Positions 40,257 through 48,845 are shown, counted from the first letter of the stretch. The stretch: 64,000 nucleotides of DNA from Candidatus Devosia phytovorans (GCA_029202405.1 CP119312.1:1989001-2053000); one strand, 5' to 3'. Made by a program: numbers and translations. The notes: generated by a model not told the origin, from the sequence alone.

Positions 40257-40955
40257 TCAGCGCTGGTTGAAGAGGATCTTCTGGGCTTCCTTGTCGTCGG
40301 CAAGGCTCTGCTGGGGGGCGTCCTTGCCCCAGGCGAGGCCGCGTTCGACGGCGGGGCGGGCGTTGAGGCGGTCGATCCAGGCCAGGACATTGGGATAGTC
40401 GGCACGGGTGATGCCGTAGCGTTCCCAGCCCTGCGCCCATCCGATCGAAGCAATGTCGGCGATGGAATATTCGCCGGTGATGAAATCCTTGCTCTCGAGC
40501 TGGGTGTTCAAGACGCGGAACAGGCGGTGCGTTTCGTCGCTGTAGCGCTTCTGGGCGTAGGGGATTTTTTCGGGTGCGTAGACGTTGAAGTGATTGTTCT
40601 GGCCGAGCATGGGGCCAAAGCCGCCGACCTGCCAGAACAGCCATTCATCGACCTTGACCTGCTGGCGCGGGTCGGTGGGATAGAACTGGCCGAATTTGAT
40701 GCCGAGATATTTGAGGATCGCCCCAGATTCGAAAATGGAGATCGGTTCGCCGCCCGGGCCGTCGGGATCGACGATGGCGGGGATCTTGTTATTGGGCGAG
40801 ATGGCGAGGAAGTCGGGCGTGAACTGCTCGCCCTTGCCGATGTCGATGCGGTGGTAGGTCCACGGCACGCCGAGCTCTTCGAGGATGATGTGAACTTTTT
40901 GCCCGTTTGGCGTGGGCAGGGAGTAGGCCTCGATCGGCTTGGTCTGAGTGGTCAT
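40257..40955 (-). CDS. Glutathione S-transferase (YfcG/Ure2-like)
   Basis: A 232-residue cytosolic protein. The thioredoxin-like N-domain has PTPNGQKVHIILEELGVPWTYH, the cis-Pro NNKIPAIVD and the glutathione-contacting IFESGAILKYL. The helical C-domain has NHFNVYAPEKIPYAQKRYSDE and the N-capping box SIADIASIGW. This pattern is that of the Nu-class YfcG/YghU proteins, which reduce organic hydroperoxides and disulfides rather than conjugate glutathione. Stand-alone gene, ending 106 bases from the tRNA gene. Confidence 0.9.
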   Translation of the reverse strand: MTTQTKPIEAYSLPTPNGQKVHIILEELGVPWTYHRIDIGKGEQFTPDFLAISPNNKIPAIVDPDGPGGEPISIFESGAILKYLGIKFGQFYPTDPRQQVKVDEWLFWQVGGFGPMLGQNNHFNVYAPEKIPYAQKRYSDETHRLFRVLNTQLESKDFITGEYSIADIASIGWAQGWERYGITRADYPNVLAWIDRLNARPAVERGLAWGKDAPQQSLADDKEAQKILFNQR

Positions 40956-41050
40956 TGCCGTCTTTCCGTTTTGATTTGATGAGAGCAGACTATCGGCAGG
41001 TTACGATGATGGGCAAGGCAGCATGTTTGCTGCCCTGCTCCAAGTTTAAT

Positions 41051-41494
41051 TCATCCGGCCCGTTTCATGACCAGTTGCGGATTGCCGTTGCCGCGCATGG
41101 CATTGGAAATGCCGTGGATGTCGACCGTTGAGACCACGCGATGGCGCAGGGCGGCGAACATGAAGGTCGGCGTGACATTGACCGGGGTGTCGAACTGGAT
41201 GGTCACGGTGAAGTTCTGCATGTTGCCGAGCAGTTGGACGCCGATCAGCATGCCGGTGAAGGGCTGATCGAGGTAGAGACCCCTAACCTTCTGGCCGACC
41301 TGCCAGGGCGAGACGACCCGATCGGGCAGCGCGGCGCGGGCGGTGTTCCAGTCGCGATAGCCGTGGGCACGGGCGACCTGTTCCAGGGCTGCGCCATGCG
41401 ACAAGGTTTCACCGGCCAGCTCGCGCTGGGCGCGCAGGGCCTTGGCTTCGGATTTCAGGGTCTGGGCGGATGGGGTATCGAGCGAAAACGACAT
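41051..41494 (-). CDS. Glyoxalase-related domain protein
   Basis: A 147-residue protein from the ATG at 41494 with GAGAGGA upstream; a start five codons earlier is less likely. The N-terminal LKSEAKALRAQRELAGETLSHGAALEQVARAHGYRDWNTARAAL is the small helical domain often annotated as glyoxalase-superfamily related and also found in toxin- and plasmid-linked proteins. The C-terminal half is beta-rich (VGQKVRGLYLDQPFTG, NFTVTIQFDTPV). No metal-binding glyoxalase residues are recognised. Function unknown. Confidence 0.7.
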   Translation of the reverse strand: MSFSLDTPSAQTLKSEAKALRAQRELAGETLSHGAALEQVARAHGYRDWNTARAALPDRVVSPWQVGQKVRGLYLDQPFTGMLIGVQLLGNMQNFTVTIQFDTPVNVTPTFMFAALRHRVVSTVDIHGISNAMRGNGNPQLVMKRAG

Positions 41495-41745
41495 GATTAG
41501 TCCTCTCAATGCATTGAGGCGACTTGATCCATGGGAGCCCGCATTGCCATGACCCGCCTTGCAAGGAAGAACTTTTCGAGTTCGTTCTGCACGGTGGACT
41601 GGACTTCACCATCGGAATTGCTTCCGGCGAGCGGCGGGTGCCAGCGACCTGAGCGGGATATGGGCGCGGTGGACGGATTTGTCAACGCATGGCTGTGCCA
41701 CGCCACAGCGCGGTGATATGCGGTGACATCCGAGGATTGACCACC

Positions 41746-42513
41746 ATGATCGAGACATTCTTCCTGCTGATCGCCGGCTTTGTTGGCGGGTCGCTGAATT
41801 CGCTGGCGGGCGGGGGCTCGTTCATCGTCTTCCCGGCGCTGCTTGCTGTCGGTGTCCCGCCCGTGCTGGCCAATGCGTCGAACACCTATGCCGCCCTGCC
41901 CGGCTATGCGAGCGGGGCGCTGGGTTATTGGAAGAGCGTGATGCAGCACCGCGACCGGCTGGTGCTTTATGTGATCATCGCCGCGGTGTTCGGCTACGTC
42001 GGGGCGGAACTGCTGCTGGTGGTGAGCGACGAACAGTTTGCCGTCATCGTGCCTTGGCTGATGCTGTTTGCCGTGCTGCTGTTCGCCTTTGGCAATCGGC
42101 TCAATGCGCTGGTGGCGGCGCAGAGCGGCGGGCGGCGTGGGATGAAGTTGGTGGGCAGCGGCTTGCTGCTGCTGTTCCTGGCCGGGGTCTGCGTCTATGG
42201 CGGGTTTTTCAATGCAGGGCTCGGAATCCTGCTGCTGGCGTTTCTGGCGACGGCGGGGCTCAGCGATATCCATGCGATGAACGGGCTGAAGCTCGTGATC
42301 TCCACCACGGTGGCGCTGGTGGCTGTGGCCCGGTTTGCCTTCAACGGGTCCATCGACTGGTATCACGGCTCCATCGCGCTGGTCGGCGTGACGCTGGGCG
42401 GCTATGTGGCGGCGCGCAACGCGCATCGCATTCCGGCACAGTGGATCCGGGTGGCGGTGATTGTTTATGGGCTGTTCATGACGGGGTATTTCTTCTGGGG
42501 TGCCTACGCCTAG
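41746..42513 (+). CDS. TauE/SafE-family membrane permease
   Basis: A 255-residue protein from the ATG at 41746 with AGGA upstream. Seven to eight hydrophobic segments are visible. The family signature at the first repeat is GFVGGSLNSLAGGGSFIVFPALL, and ANASNTYAALPGYASG and the second-repeat GVYGGFFNAGLGILLLAFL-like segment (FNAGLGILLLAFLATAGLSD) follow. TauE/SafE proteins move sulfite, sulfoacetate and related organic anions. The stop codon lies in a CTAG shared with the convergent molybdopterin oxidoreductase gene. Confidence 0.9.
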   Translation: MIETFFLLIAGFVGGSLNSLAGGGSFIVFPALLAVGVPPVLANASNTYAALPGYASGALGYWKSVMQHRDRLVLYVIIAAVFGYVGAELLLVVSDEQFAVIVPWLMLFAVLLFAFGNRLNALVAAQSGGRRGMKLVGSGLLLLFLAGVCVYGGFFNAGLGILLLAFLATAGLSDIHAMNGLKLVISTTVALVAVARFAFNGSIDWYHGSIALVGVTLGGYVAARNAHRIPAQWIRVAVIVYGLFMTGYFFWGAYA

Positions 42514-44600
42514 GATGGCCTGATCCATACCGCTGCATCGTGGAAGGTCGCGCCGCCGAAGGGCGGCGCGGGGGTGGCGTTGGTGAGGGTGTTGATGCCC
42601 TTGCCGCCCCGATGGGACTTGTTCTTGTGGAGGCCCTCGGCGATGAGGACACCGGTGGGCAGGCCGGTGCGGATGCGGGCGGTGAGGTCCACAGCGCCGC
42701 GGCGATTGCCAACCGTCACGAATTGGCCGTCCTCAATGCCAAGGCGGGCTGCGTCTTCGGGGTGGATGAAGACGGAGGGGACGCCTTCGCGCTTCTGGCT
42801 GCCGGGGGTTTCGTTGAAGCTGGAATTGAGGAAGGCCCGCGCCGGGCTGGTGGCGAGGCGGAAGGGATGGGTCTCGTCGGTCGCTTCGGTGATGGCCCAG
42901 TGGTCGGCAAAACGAGGCATGTCTGCGGGGTCGCAGGTCCAGAGATAGCCCTTCTTGATGCGGGTGCCTTCCCAATTGGCGGAGAAGCGGAAGCGCTTGT
43001 CGGGCCAGGCAAAGCCATCGGCAAAGCGGGCGACGTCGTCGGGGCGCTCGCGGTCGATGAAGCCGGTCTTTTCGACTTCGTCGAGGGCCGGATAATTCGA
43101 GCGGCGGAAGGTCTCGGCGACGATTTCCCGGTCGGTGCCCGAGAAATGCTGCTCATCGAGGCCGAGGCGCAGAGCCAGGGCGTTGATGACTTCGTGGTTG
43201 GTGCGGGTTTCGCCCGGACGCTGGATGACGGCGGGCCCATAGAGCACGCGGGTGTGGCCGCCGCGGGTGTAATAATCGTTGTGCTCGAGGAACATGGTGG
43301 CCGGCAGGACGATGTCGGCCAGTTCGGCGGTTTCGGTCATGAACTGCTCGTGCACGACGAGGAAGAGGTCTTCGCGCAGGAGACCCTGGCGGGTCAGGGT
43401 CTGGTCCGGGGCGACGGAAGCGGGATTGGTGTTCTGCACGATCACGGCCTTGACCGGGCCGCCATGCTTGAGAGCTTTCGCATCGCCGGTGAGGATCGGG
43501 CCGATCTCGGACATGTCGAGCCAGCGCGGATCGCCCTTCTGCAGGGCCGGGCCGGTGATGGCGGATTTGTCGAGCGCCCAGGTGCCGGAGTTGGAATGGA
43601 AGGCGCCGCCGCCGCGATGCTGCCAGGCGCCGGTCATGGCGGGAATGCAGAGGGCCGCATGCATGGCGGTAGCGCCATTGCGCTGGCGGGTGAAGCCATA
43701 GCCGAGGCGGAAATAGCTGCGCGGCGTGGTGCCGACGAGATGGGCGAATTGGGTGATCTCAGCGACGGTCAGGCCGGTGATTTCGGCGGCCCATTCGGGC
43801 GTCTTGCTAGCGAGATGGGCTTCGAAGTCGGGGCCGAAGTCGGTGTATTTTTCCATATAGGCGCGGTCGGCGAGATTGTCGCGCAACAGGATATGCATGA
43901 CCGCCACGGCCAGGGCGCCGTCGGTGCCGGGACGCAAGACGAGGCCGAGATCGGCCTGAGCCATGGTGGCGGTCTGATAGATGTCGATGACGACGATCTT
44001 GGCCTTGCGCTCCTTTTTGGCGCGCATGGCATGGGTCATGACATTGACCTGCGTGTGCACCGCATTGGTGCCCCAGATGACGACGCAGTCGCTTTCGGCC
44101 ATCTGCTCGGGATTGACGCCGCCCAGCATGCCGGTGCCGGCGATATAGCCGGGCCAGGCGGTGCCGGTGCAGATGGTGTCGTACTGGCGAGAATAGCCCT
44201 TGGCGGCGCGCAGGCGGTCGATGCCGTCGCGCTGCACATGGCCCATGGTGCCGGCGTAGTAGTAGGGCCAGATGGCTTCAGCGCCGTGTTCGGCCTCGAT
44301 GGCGGCGAAACGGGCGGCGATTTCGTCGAGGGCTTCGTCCCAGGTGATCTGCTGCCAGCGCCCTGCCCCCTTGGGGCCGATGCGGCGCATCGGGTGCAGC
44401 AGCCGCTCGGGGTGATGCACGCGCTCGGCGTAGCGGGCGACCTTTTCGCAGATAACGCCGGCCGTATAGGGATCGTCCTTGACGCCCCGCACGCGACCGA
44501 TGGTGTGGGTGTCGACGATTTCCACGTCCAGCGCGCAGGCGGAGGGGCAATCGTGCGGGCAGACCGAGCGGGCGGTACGGATGGGGGCGGCGTGGTTCAT
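42510..44600 (-). CDS. Molybdopterin-dependent oxidoreductase of the DMSO-reductase family
   Basis: A 696-residue protein from the ATG at 44600. The N-terminal 4Fe-4S motif (Cys14, Cys18, Cys22, Cys51; VCPHDCPSACAL ... VICEKVARY) precedes the bis-MGD domains: YDTICTGTAWPGY, DCVVIWGTNAVHTQVN, VVIDIYQTATMAQADL, RPGTDGALAVAVMH and the C-terminal beta-barrel with HPEDAARLGIEDGQFVTV. There is no Tat signal, so the enzyme is cytoplasmic. It resembles formate-dehydrogenase/biotin-sulfoxide-reductase-like proteins of unknown substrate. Without a dedicated electron-transfer subunit nearby the partner cannot be named. A longer frame upstream runs into palindromic sequence. Confidence 0.87.
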   Translation of the reverse strand: MNHAAPIRTARSVCPHDCPSACALDVEIVDTHTIGRVRGVKDDPYTAGVICEKVARYAERVHHPERLLHPMRRIGPKGAGRWQQITWDEALDEIAARFAAIEAEHGAEAIWPYYYAGTMGHVQRDGIDRLRAAKGYSRQYDTICTGTAWPGYIAGTGMLGGVNPEQMAESDCVVIWGTNAVHTQVNVMTHAMRAKKERKAKIVVIDIYQTATMAQADLGLVLRPGTDGALAVAVMHILLRDNLADRAYMEKYTDFGPDFEAHLASKTPEWAAEITGLTVAEITQFAHLVGTTPRSYFRLGYGFTRQRNGATAMHAALCIPAMTGAWQHRGGGAFHSNSGTWALDKSAITGPALQKGDPRWLDMSEIGPILTGDAKALKHGGPVKAVIVQNTNPASVAPDQTLTRQGLLREDLFLVVHEQFMTETAELADIVLPATMFLEHNDYYTRGGHTRVLYGPAVIQRPGETRTNHEVINALALRLGLDEQHFSGTDREIVAETFRRSNYPALDEVEKTGFIDRERPDDVARFADGFAWPDKRFRFSANWEGTRIKKGYLWTCDPADMPRFADHWAITEATDETHPFRLATSPARAFLNSSFNETPGSQKREGVPSVFIHPEDAARLGIEDGQFVTVGNRRGAVDLTARIRTGLPTGVLIAEGLHKNKSHRGGKGINTLTNATPAPPFGGATFHDAAVWIRPS

Positions 44601-44651
44601 GGGGAGAGAATACCGGAGCGGCGGAGCGGGCTCAATGGAATTGGCGCCTAG

Positions 44652-44696
44652 GGACCACCTGACGGCCCGGGTCGTCAATCCGGGATCAGGTGGTCC
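44652..44696. repeat. Long hairpin upstream of the molybdopterin oxidoreductase gene
   Basis: GGACCACCTGA (44652-44662) and TCAGGTGGTCC (44686-44696) form a perfect 11-bp stem. Inside, CCCGG and CCGGG extend the pairing around a short loop. It is followed rightward by TTT and a further palindromic region. It could be a terminator or the end of a repetitive element. Confidence 0.7.
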
Positions 44697-45000
44697 TTTG
44701 GCGCTTTGCCATTCGGGCAGGGCTTTTGGTCGCCCGGCCTTGCGGCGTCGCGATTACACGAGTGGGAAGCGGCTTTTCACCTCGGGGGCCGCGAGGCCCC
44801 CAATATGTTTTGTATGAAGAGGCTGGAGCCGCTTCCCACGACCCGGCTTTTCCCATGCCTGCATCGAGCGGCGCTACCAGGACGCCGGTGGTCAGCAGTA
44901 CACAGGTGCCGGGCGACCCCGGCTGCCAGCTCATCCCCGCCCGATGCTTCGTCGGCACCGCGTGTGTGACGGCGGGAACGGGATGATTATGCGGGAGGGT
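44697..45000. other. Structured non-coding region of unknown origin
   Basis: GTGGGAAGCGGCT (44762-44774) is the exact inverse of AGCCGCTTCCCAC (44827-44839), a 13-bp stem closing about 50 bases, inside which GGGGGCC-gcga-GGCCCCC (44784-44801) makes a second perfect hairpin. Further GC-rich inverted segments follow (TGCCGGGCGACCCCGGC near 44907). Short open frames exist on both strands but lack ribosome sites and family resemblance. It does not match tmRNA, SRP RNA or RNase P RNA as I know them. A repetitive element or an unrecognised structured RNA are both possible. Confidence 0.5.
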
Positions 45001-45108
45001 TGAGGGGTGGGGAAAACTATTTGGCAAATGAGCCATAAGGGACTGATCGCACACAAAACAAAGTGAGATTATGCGTGCCAGTTTCGGCGGATTGGTCGAG
45101 AGCCACGG

Positions 45109-45353
45109 TCAGCCTTCTCCCCTTGAGGGAGAAGGTGGCTCGGCGTAGCCGAGACGGATGAGGGGTCCAGCGCTCACCTTCAGCATTGAAGCATGGGATA
45201 GCCTGGCCATTCAGGCATAGCCTTCATGGCCTTCTTCGCTCAAATCGCTCCACAGGAGCGATTTGCCCTTCGGGACACTCAGAAGCCCCTCACCCTGGAA
45301 ATCTGCTGAACGCAGATTTCCTGTCCCTCTCCCTCAAGGGGAGAGGGTTGGCT
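45109..45353. repeat. Mosaic palindromic repeat, family C
   Basis: CTTCTCCCCTTGAGGGAGAAG with GGCTCGGCGTAGCCGAGACG (left part) and CCCTCTCCCTCAAGGGGAGAGGG (right part) are outer elements in inverted arrangement, flanking GGATGAGGGG and CCCCTCACC. Between them are independent small hairpins, AAATCGCTCC-aca-GGAGCGATTT (45243-45265) and AAATCTGCTGAACGCAGATTT (45299-45319). A related hairpin (AGTCGCTCC/GGAGCGACT) follows at 45408-45428. This looks like a composite of a Rhizobiales-type palindrome with interchangeable hairpin inserts. Confidence 0.78.
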
Positions 45354-45439
45354 CCGAGTGCGTGAGACCTGCGTGTCATTCGACCTTAGGCCTGTTCAGC
45401 CAAAGTCGCTCCGCCGGAGCGACTTGGCCTTCGGCCAAT

Positions 45440-46066
45440 TTAGAGAGTTGCAAACGCCTTGGTGGCGGTCTCGGAATTCCGGCGGGCGCGGCTGGTGGCG
45501 TGGAGGGCCAGTTGAGCGGCACCGGAATGGAACTGGGAAAAGGTGACGCGCTGGGCGTCATGCGTGGCGATGGTGATGCCGCGCCAGTTGGGGCGGACCG
45601 AGCGCACATCGGACCAGGCGATTTTCGTTTCGCGGCCGAAGGCGTTGCGGTGTTCGAGGAGGGTATTGTTCCAGCGCACCTTGGTGAAGAGGCCACCGAG
45701 GCCGATGCCGACGGCGCCTGAACCGAGCAGCAGCGAGGCGACGAAGGTGGCGATCATCTGGGTGGCTTCGACATGCTTGGTGCCGCCGATGACGATGATG
45801 GCGCTCATCAACACGACGGCGAGGGCCGCAGCACCGTAGCATGCGAAATATTCGACCATGGAAGGGCGCAGTTCGGACCAGCCATCAACACTGGCGGCAT
45901 CCTCACCTTGGATCAGGCGGAGGGCCAGGAAGGCCGCGTAACCAAAGGCAACGACGCCGGCGGCACGCGCCAGCGGCAGGCCAGAGGTGACGGGAACATG
46001 CTTGAGGACGATCAGCGAGATAATCACGAACAGTGGCACAGCCACTTCCTGCCAGCGCAAGGGCAC
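45440..46066 (-). CDS. Membrane protein with C-terminal PH-like segment
   Basis: A 208-residue hypothetical protein. Four hydrophobic helices are visible at about 9-24 (VPLFVIISLIVLKHV), 34-50, 72-93 (YGAAALAVVLMSAIIVIGG) and 104-127. The C-terminal 75 residues (NTLLEHRNAFGRETKIAWSDVRSVRPNWRGITIATHDAQRVTF) look like the beta-rich bacterial PH domain found in DUF-type membrane proteins. Function unknown. It is flanked on both sides by palindromic repeats, with no evident operon partner. Confidence 0.7.
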   Translation of the reverse strand: MPLRWQEVAVPLFVIISLIVLKHVPVTSGLPLARAAGVVAFGYAAFLALRLIQGEDAASVDGWSELRPSMVEYFACYGAAALAVVLMSAIIVIGGTKHVEATQMIATFVASLLLGSGAVGIGLGGLFTKVRWNNTLLEHRNAFGRETKIAWSDVRSVRPNWRGITIATHDAQRVTFSQFHSGAAQLALHATSRARRNSETATKAFATL

Positions 46067-46259
46067 TATTGCTCTCCAGTCATTTGGGGGGCCGGCGACG
46101 CTAATCGGCTATGGGTCGAATCTAGCAAGCTTCTGAAAAAGCACCATTAACAAAATTGGGAGCAAGCCATGTTCAGACGGAACATGAACTTTTTTGTCAC
46201 AGTGGCCGAGCCTTGCGAGATTGATTCAAATGCGCGGACGAAGGCGTTGAAAACAGGGT

Positions 46260-46285
46260 GTCATCCCCGCGAAAGCGGAGATGAC
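46260..46285. repeat. Short GTCATC palindrome
   Basis: GTCATCCCCGC-gaaa-GCGGAGATGAC is an 11-bp stem with one mismatch and a GAAA loop. It sits 24 bases after the sugE stop codon. The arm GTCATCCCCGC resembles the ends of repeat family A, and it may also serve as a terminator for sugE. Confidence 0.7.
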
Positions 46286-46308
46286 GTCGTGGGTTTGGAT
46301 TTTCGCAT

Positions 46309-46623
46309 TCAGCTCAGGAACTTGAGGCCGGCAATGCCGGAAATTATGAGGCCGATCGAAACCAGGCGTGCCACGGTGACCGGATCGCCGAAGAGAACCA
46401 TGCCGAGGATGGCCGTGCCGACGGTGCCGATGCCGGTCCAGACGGCATAGCCGGTGCCGACGGGCAGATCGCGCAGGGCGATGCCGAGGAGGATGATGGA
46501 GATGATCATGGCGCCAAGAGTGAGGATAGTCGGCGTCAGGCGGGTAAAACCCTCGGTATATTTGAGGCCGATGGCCCAGCCCATTTCAAAGATGCCGGCG
46601 ATGACCAGATAGACCCATGCCAT
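46309..46623 (-). CDS. sugE: Guanidinium exporter of the SMR family (Gdx/SugE)
   Basis: A 104-residue inner-membrane protein with four helices. The central Glu of the SMR family is Glu13 in VIAGIFEMGWAIGLKYTEGF. The G-x-W-A-I-G-L-K-Y segment, TGYAVWTGIGTVG and FGDPVTVARLVSIGLIISGIAGLK are those of the SugE/Gdx subtype, which exports guanidinium in exchange for protons as a dual-topology dimer. The upstream leader contains two ACGA-loop hairpins of the guanidine-II riboswitch, which supports this function over quaternary-ammonium export. GGAG precedes the ATG. Confidence 0.95.
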   Translation of the reverse strand: MAWVYLVIAGIFEMGWAIGLKYTEGFTRLTPTILTLGAMIISIILLGIALRDLPVGTGYAVWTGIGTVGTAILGMVLFGDPVTVARLVSIGLIISGIAGLKFLS

Positions 46624-46640
46624 TTGGAAGCTCCAAACTG

Positions 46641-46690
46641 CGTGGGTCGTCCCGACGGAAAAGGGGAAAAGCGCCAGGTCGTCCAGGCGC
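46641..46690 (-). promoter_or_regulatory. Guanidine-II (mini-ykkC) riboswitch
   Basis: Read leftward, the first hairpin GCGCCTGG-ACGA-CCTGGCGC (46690-46671) and the second CGTCGGG-ACGA-CCCACG (46657-46641) both carry ACGA tetraloops closed by G-G/C-C pairs, with a 13-base linker. Two hairpins with ACGR loops define the guanidine-II class. The second ends 17 bases before the sugE start and close to the GGAG, so guanidine probably acts on translation initiation. Confidence 0.92.
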
Positions 46691-46829
46691 AGGGCCCTTC
46701 TAGATTAACCACGGCGAAAGGTGAAGTGCGTTTGGGGACCATAAGATGGTCTGCCGACGCATGTTGGGTGAAACCAAAACGGCGCGCGGTCCGTAGCTGT
46801 GGTCAGTTTCTGTATCGAGTTCTGATCCC

Positions 46830-47111
46830 GTGCCTTTGTTCTATCGCCATGTCCCTCCCGCGAAACATGAAAATGTCATCGCCGTCCGTATCTTCTGCCT
46901 GCCTGAAGGCCTCTCCTGCGTGGTGAGCTGGCCGCTGCCCGAGCCGGGACTGCGGGTGTTCTCGCCCACCGCCAATCCGCCGCAGGGCATTGAAGAAGCC
47001 CTGCCCTATGCGGTGTTTCTGAGCTCCCATCTCGAAACCAAGATTGCGGTCGAAATGGATGACGGTCTTGATTGGGATCCGAGTTGGGGCGAGCTCGTCG
47101 ACATGCATTAG
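46830..47111 (+). CDS. Hypothetical protein
   Basis: A 93-residue protein starting with GTG at 46830; the ribosome site is weak. Codon choice and composition look genuine (ENVIAVRIFCLPEGLSCVVSW, ANPPQGIEEALPYAVFLSS, DDGLDWDPSWGELVDMH). It is acidic overall, with no signal peptide or membrane helix. It lies between the divergent sugE leader and the convergent MFS gene. I do not recognise the family. Confidence 0.5.
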   Translation: MPLFYRHVPPAKHENVIAVRIFCLPEGLSCVVSWPLPEPGLRVFSPTANPPQGIEEALPYAVFLSSHLETKIAVEMDDGLDWDPSWGELVDMH

Positions 47112-47143
47112 AGAAAAGGGTCGACCCGTGGGTTGACCTTTGT

Positions 47144-48709
47144 TCATTCCGCCGGCGCACCAACCGCTGCCGCGGCGGCGCGTTCTTCGGCGGCGATCTC
47201 GGCTTCGGGTTCGCGGCGCAGGGTGTTGGCCAGTGGCAGTTCCCTGAGCATGAAGGCGAGGCCGAAGGCGATGATGGCTGCGGCGGCGGCCGTCAGGAAA
47301 ACCGGGTGCAGCGCGGCGGAAAAGCCTTCCACGACCTGGGTGCGGACCTCGTCCGGCAGAGCCTGAATGGCCTTGGCGTTGAAGGCGCCGCCCGAGCCTT
47401 CCGGCATGGCGCCGCCCAATTGGGCCGCCAGATTGCTGGAAAAGATCGCGCCGAACACCGAGACACCGATGGAGCCGCCGATCTGGCGGAACAGGGTATT
47501 GCCGGCGGTCGCGACGCCGACGAGGTTTTGCGACACGGCATTCTGCGTGGCGGTCACGCCGACGCTGTTGACCGGGCCGATGCCGGCGCCGACCAGGAAC
47601 ATGAAGCCGGCGATCATCCATGCGGGCGTATCGAGCTGCATGGTACCAAGCAGGACGAGGCCGGTGAAGAGCACGGCGGTGGAGCAGATGGGCAGGAGCT
47701 TGTAGCGGCCGGTCTTGCTCATGACGAAGCCGGCCAATGTCGAGGCGCCGATGAGGCCGATCATCATGGGCACGAGCTGGAGGGCCGAGCCGGTGGGCGT
47801 AACGCCCTTGGCGACCTGGAGATAGAGCGGCAGAAAGGTGATGGAGCCGAACATGGCCATGCCGACGAGAAAGCCCACGGCATTGGTGATGACGAAGGTG
47901 TTGTTACGGAAGAGATTGAGCGGCAGGACCGGTTCGGCAGCGCGGGCTTCCACCCAGATGAAGGCAGCGAGCGCGGCGACGGCCAGAATGACGAGGCCGA
48001 TGATGGGCAGCGAGAACCAGGGGAAGGTGTTGCCGCCAAGGCTCGTGGCCAGCACGAAGGCGGAAAGCGCCGTGGTGAGCAGGACAAAGCCCATGTAGTC
48101 GATCTTGTGCGAGACGCGATCAGGGCGCGCCTTGAGGACGAGGCCGATGACGACCAGCGTCAGCGCGCCGAGCGGCAGGTTGATGAGGAAGATCCAGCGC
48201 CAGCTGAGGTGTTCGACGATGAAGCCGCCGAGCAGCGGGCCAACAACGGTGGCAACGCCGAAGACGGCGCCGAAAATGCCCTGGATCTTGCCGCGCTGGC
48301 GCGGGGGGATGACGTCGGCGACGACGGTCATGGCCACGACCATGAGGCCACCGCCGCCCAGGCCCTGCACGGTGCGGGCGATGATGAGGAAGGTCATCGA
48401 GGACGCCAGTGCCGACAGCGTGGCGCCGAGCAGGAAGACGACGATGGCGACCTGCAGCACGATCTTGCGGCCATAGAGGTCGCCGAGCTTGCCATAGATG
48501 GGAGCGACGACCGTGGAGCTGAGCAGATAGGCGATGACCACCCAGGTCAGGTGATCGAGGCCGCCCAGTTCGGTGACGATGGTGGGCAGAGCGGTCGAGA
48601 CGATGGTCTGGCCGAGGGAAGCGAGCAAGAGGGTGACGGCGACGGCCGTTATGATGAGGCCGACGGACTGCGCCTGCGGCGCGTCGTCTGGTTGTAGTGT
48701 CTGAGACAT
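47144..48709 (-). CDS. MFS drug-resistance transporter, DHA2 (14-helix) family
   Basis: A 521-residue inner-membrane protein from the ATG at 48709, preceded by AAGGATCG. Family motifs are visible: LGQTIVSTALPTI in helix 1, WVVIAYLLSSTVVAPIYGKLGDLYGRK (motif A) between helices 2 and 3, ARTVQGLGGGG (motif B) and IFGAVFGVATVVGPLLGGFI (motif C). Fourteen helices are expected and the C-terminus is acidic and Ala-rich. It is probably a proton-coupled exporter of hydrophobic compounds. A MarR-type gene is divergent, with a palindrome between, suggesting substrate-induced expression. Confidence 0.9.
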   Translation of the reverse strand: MSQTLQPDDAPQAQSVGLIITAVAVTLLLASLGQTIVSTALPTIVTELGGLDHLTWVVIAYLLSSTVVAPIYGKLGDLYGRKIVLQVAIVVFLLGATLSALASSMTFLIIARTVQGLGGGGLMVVAMTVVADVIPPRQRGKIQGIFGAVFGVATVVGPLLGGFIVEHLSWRWIFLINLPLGALTLVVIGLVLKARPDRVSHKIDYMGFVLLTTALSAFVLATSLGGNTFPWFSLPIIGLVILAVAALAAFIWVEARAAEPVLPLNLFRNNTFVITNAVGFLVGMAMFGSITFLPLYLQVAKGVTPTGSALQLVPMMIGLIGASTLAGFVMSKTGRYKLLPICSTAVLFTGLVLLGTMQLDTPAWMIAGFMFLVGAGIGPVNSVGVTATQNAVSQNLVGVATAGNTLFRQIGGSIGVSVFGAIFSSNLAAQLGGAMPEGSGGAFNAKAIQALPDEVRTQVVEGFSAALHPVFLTAAAAAIIAFGLAFMLRELPLANTLRREPEAEIAAEERAAAAAVGAPAE

Positions 48710-48780
48710 TGGGCGATCCTTGTGGCCAGGCACGGCAGGAGTCGCGCCACTTGCGATAGAGACAATTGCAGCATATATCT

Positions 48781-48825
48781 GCGCAAGGCATTTACATGTC
48801 AATGACATGCAATTGCGCAAGGCAT
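48781..48825. promoter_or_regulatory. Probable MarR operator between the MFS and regulator genes
   Basis: CATGTCA-a-TGACATG (48795-48809) is a perfect 15-base palindrome. It is flanked by a direct repeat GCGCAAGGCAT at 48781-48791 and 48815-48825. The element lies 72 bases upstream of the MFS gene and 21 bases upstream of the regulator gene. Confidence 0.78.
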
Positions 48826-48845
48826 GCAAATCGACGAGGACGGCC

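Noticed and set aside
41928..44651. 907-codon open frame on the + strand opposite the molybdopterin oxidoreductase
   Set aside because: It mirrors the codon phase of the real gene; long antisense frames arise in high-GC genes. No family resemblance, and it begins inside the TauE-type gene.
44697..45000. Possible tmRNA, SRP RNA or RNase P RNA
   Set aside because: None of the conserved cores of these RNAs was found on either strand.
44690..45054. Overlapping small open frames of 87 to 122 codons on both strands in the palindromic region
   Set aside because: No ribosome sites, no family resemblance, and the translation follows hairpin arms.
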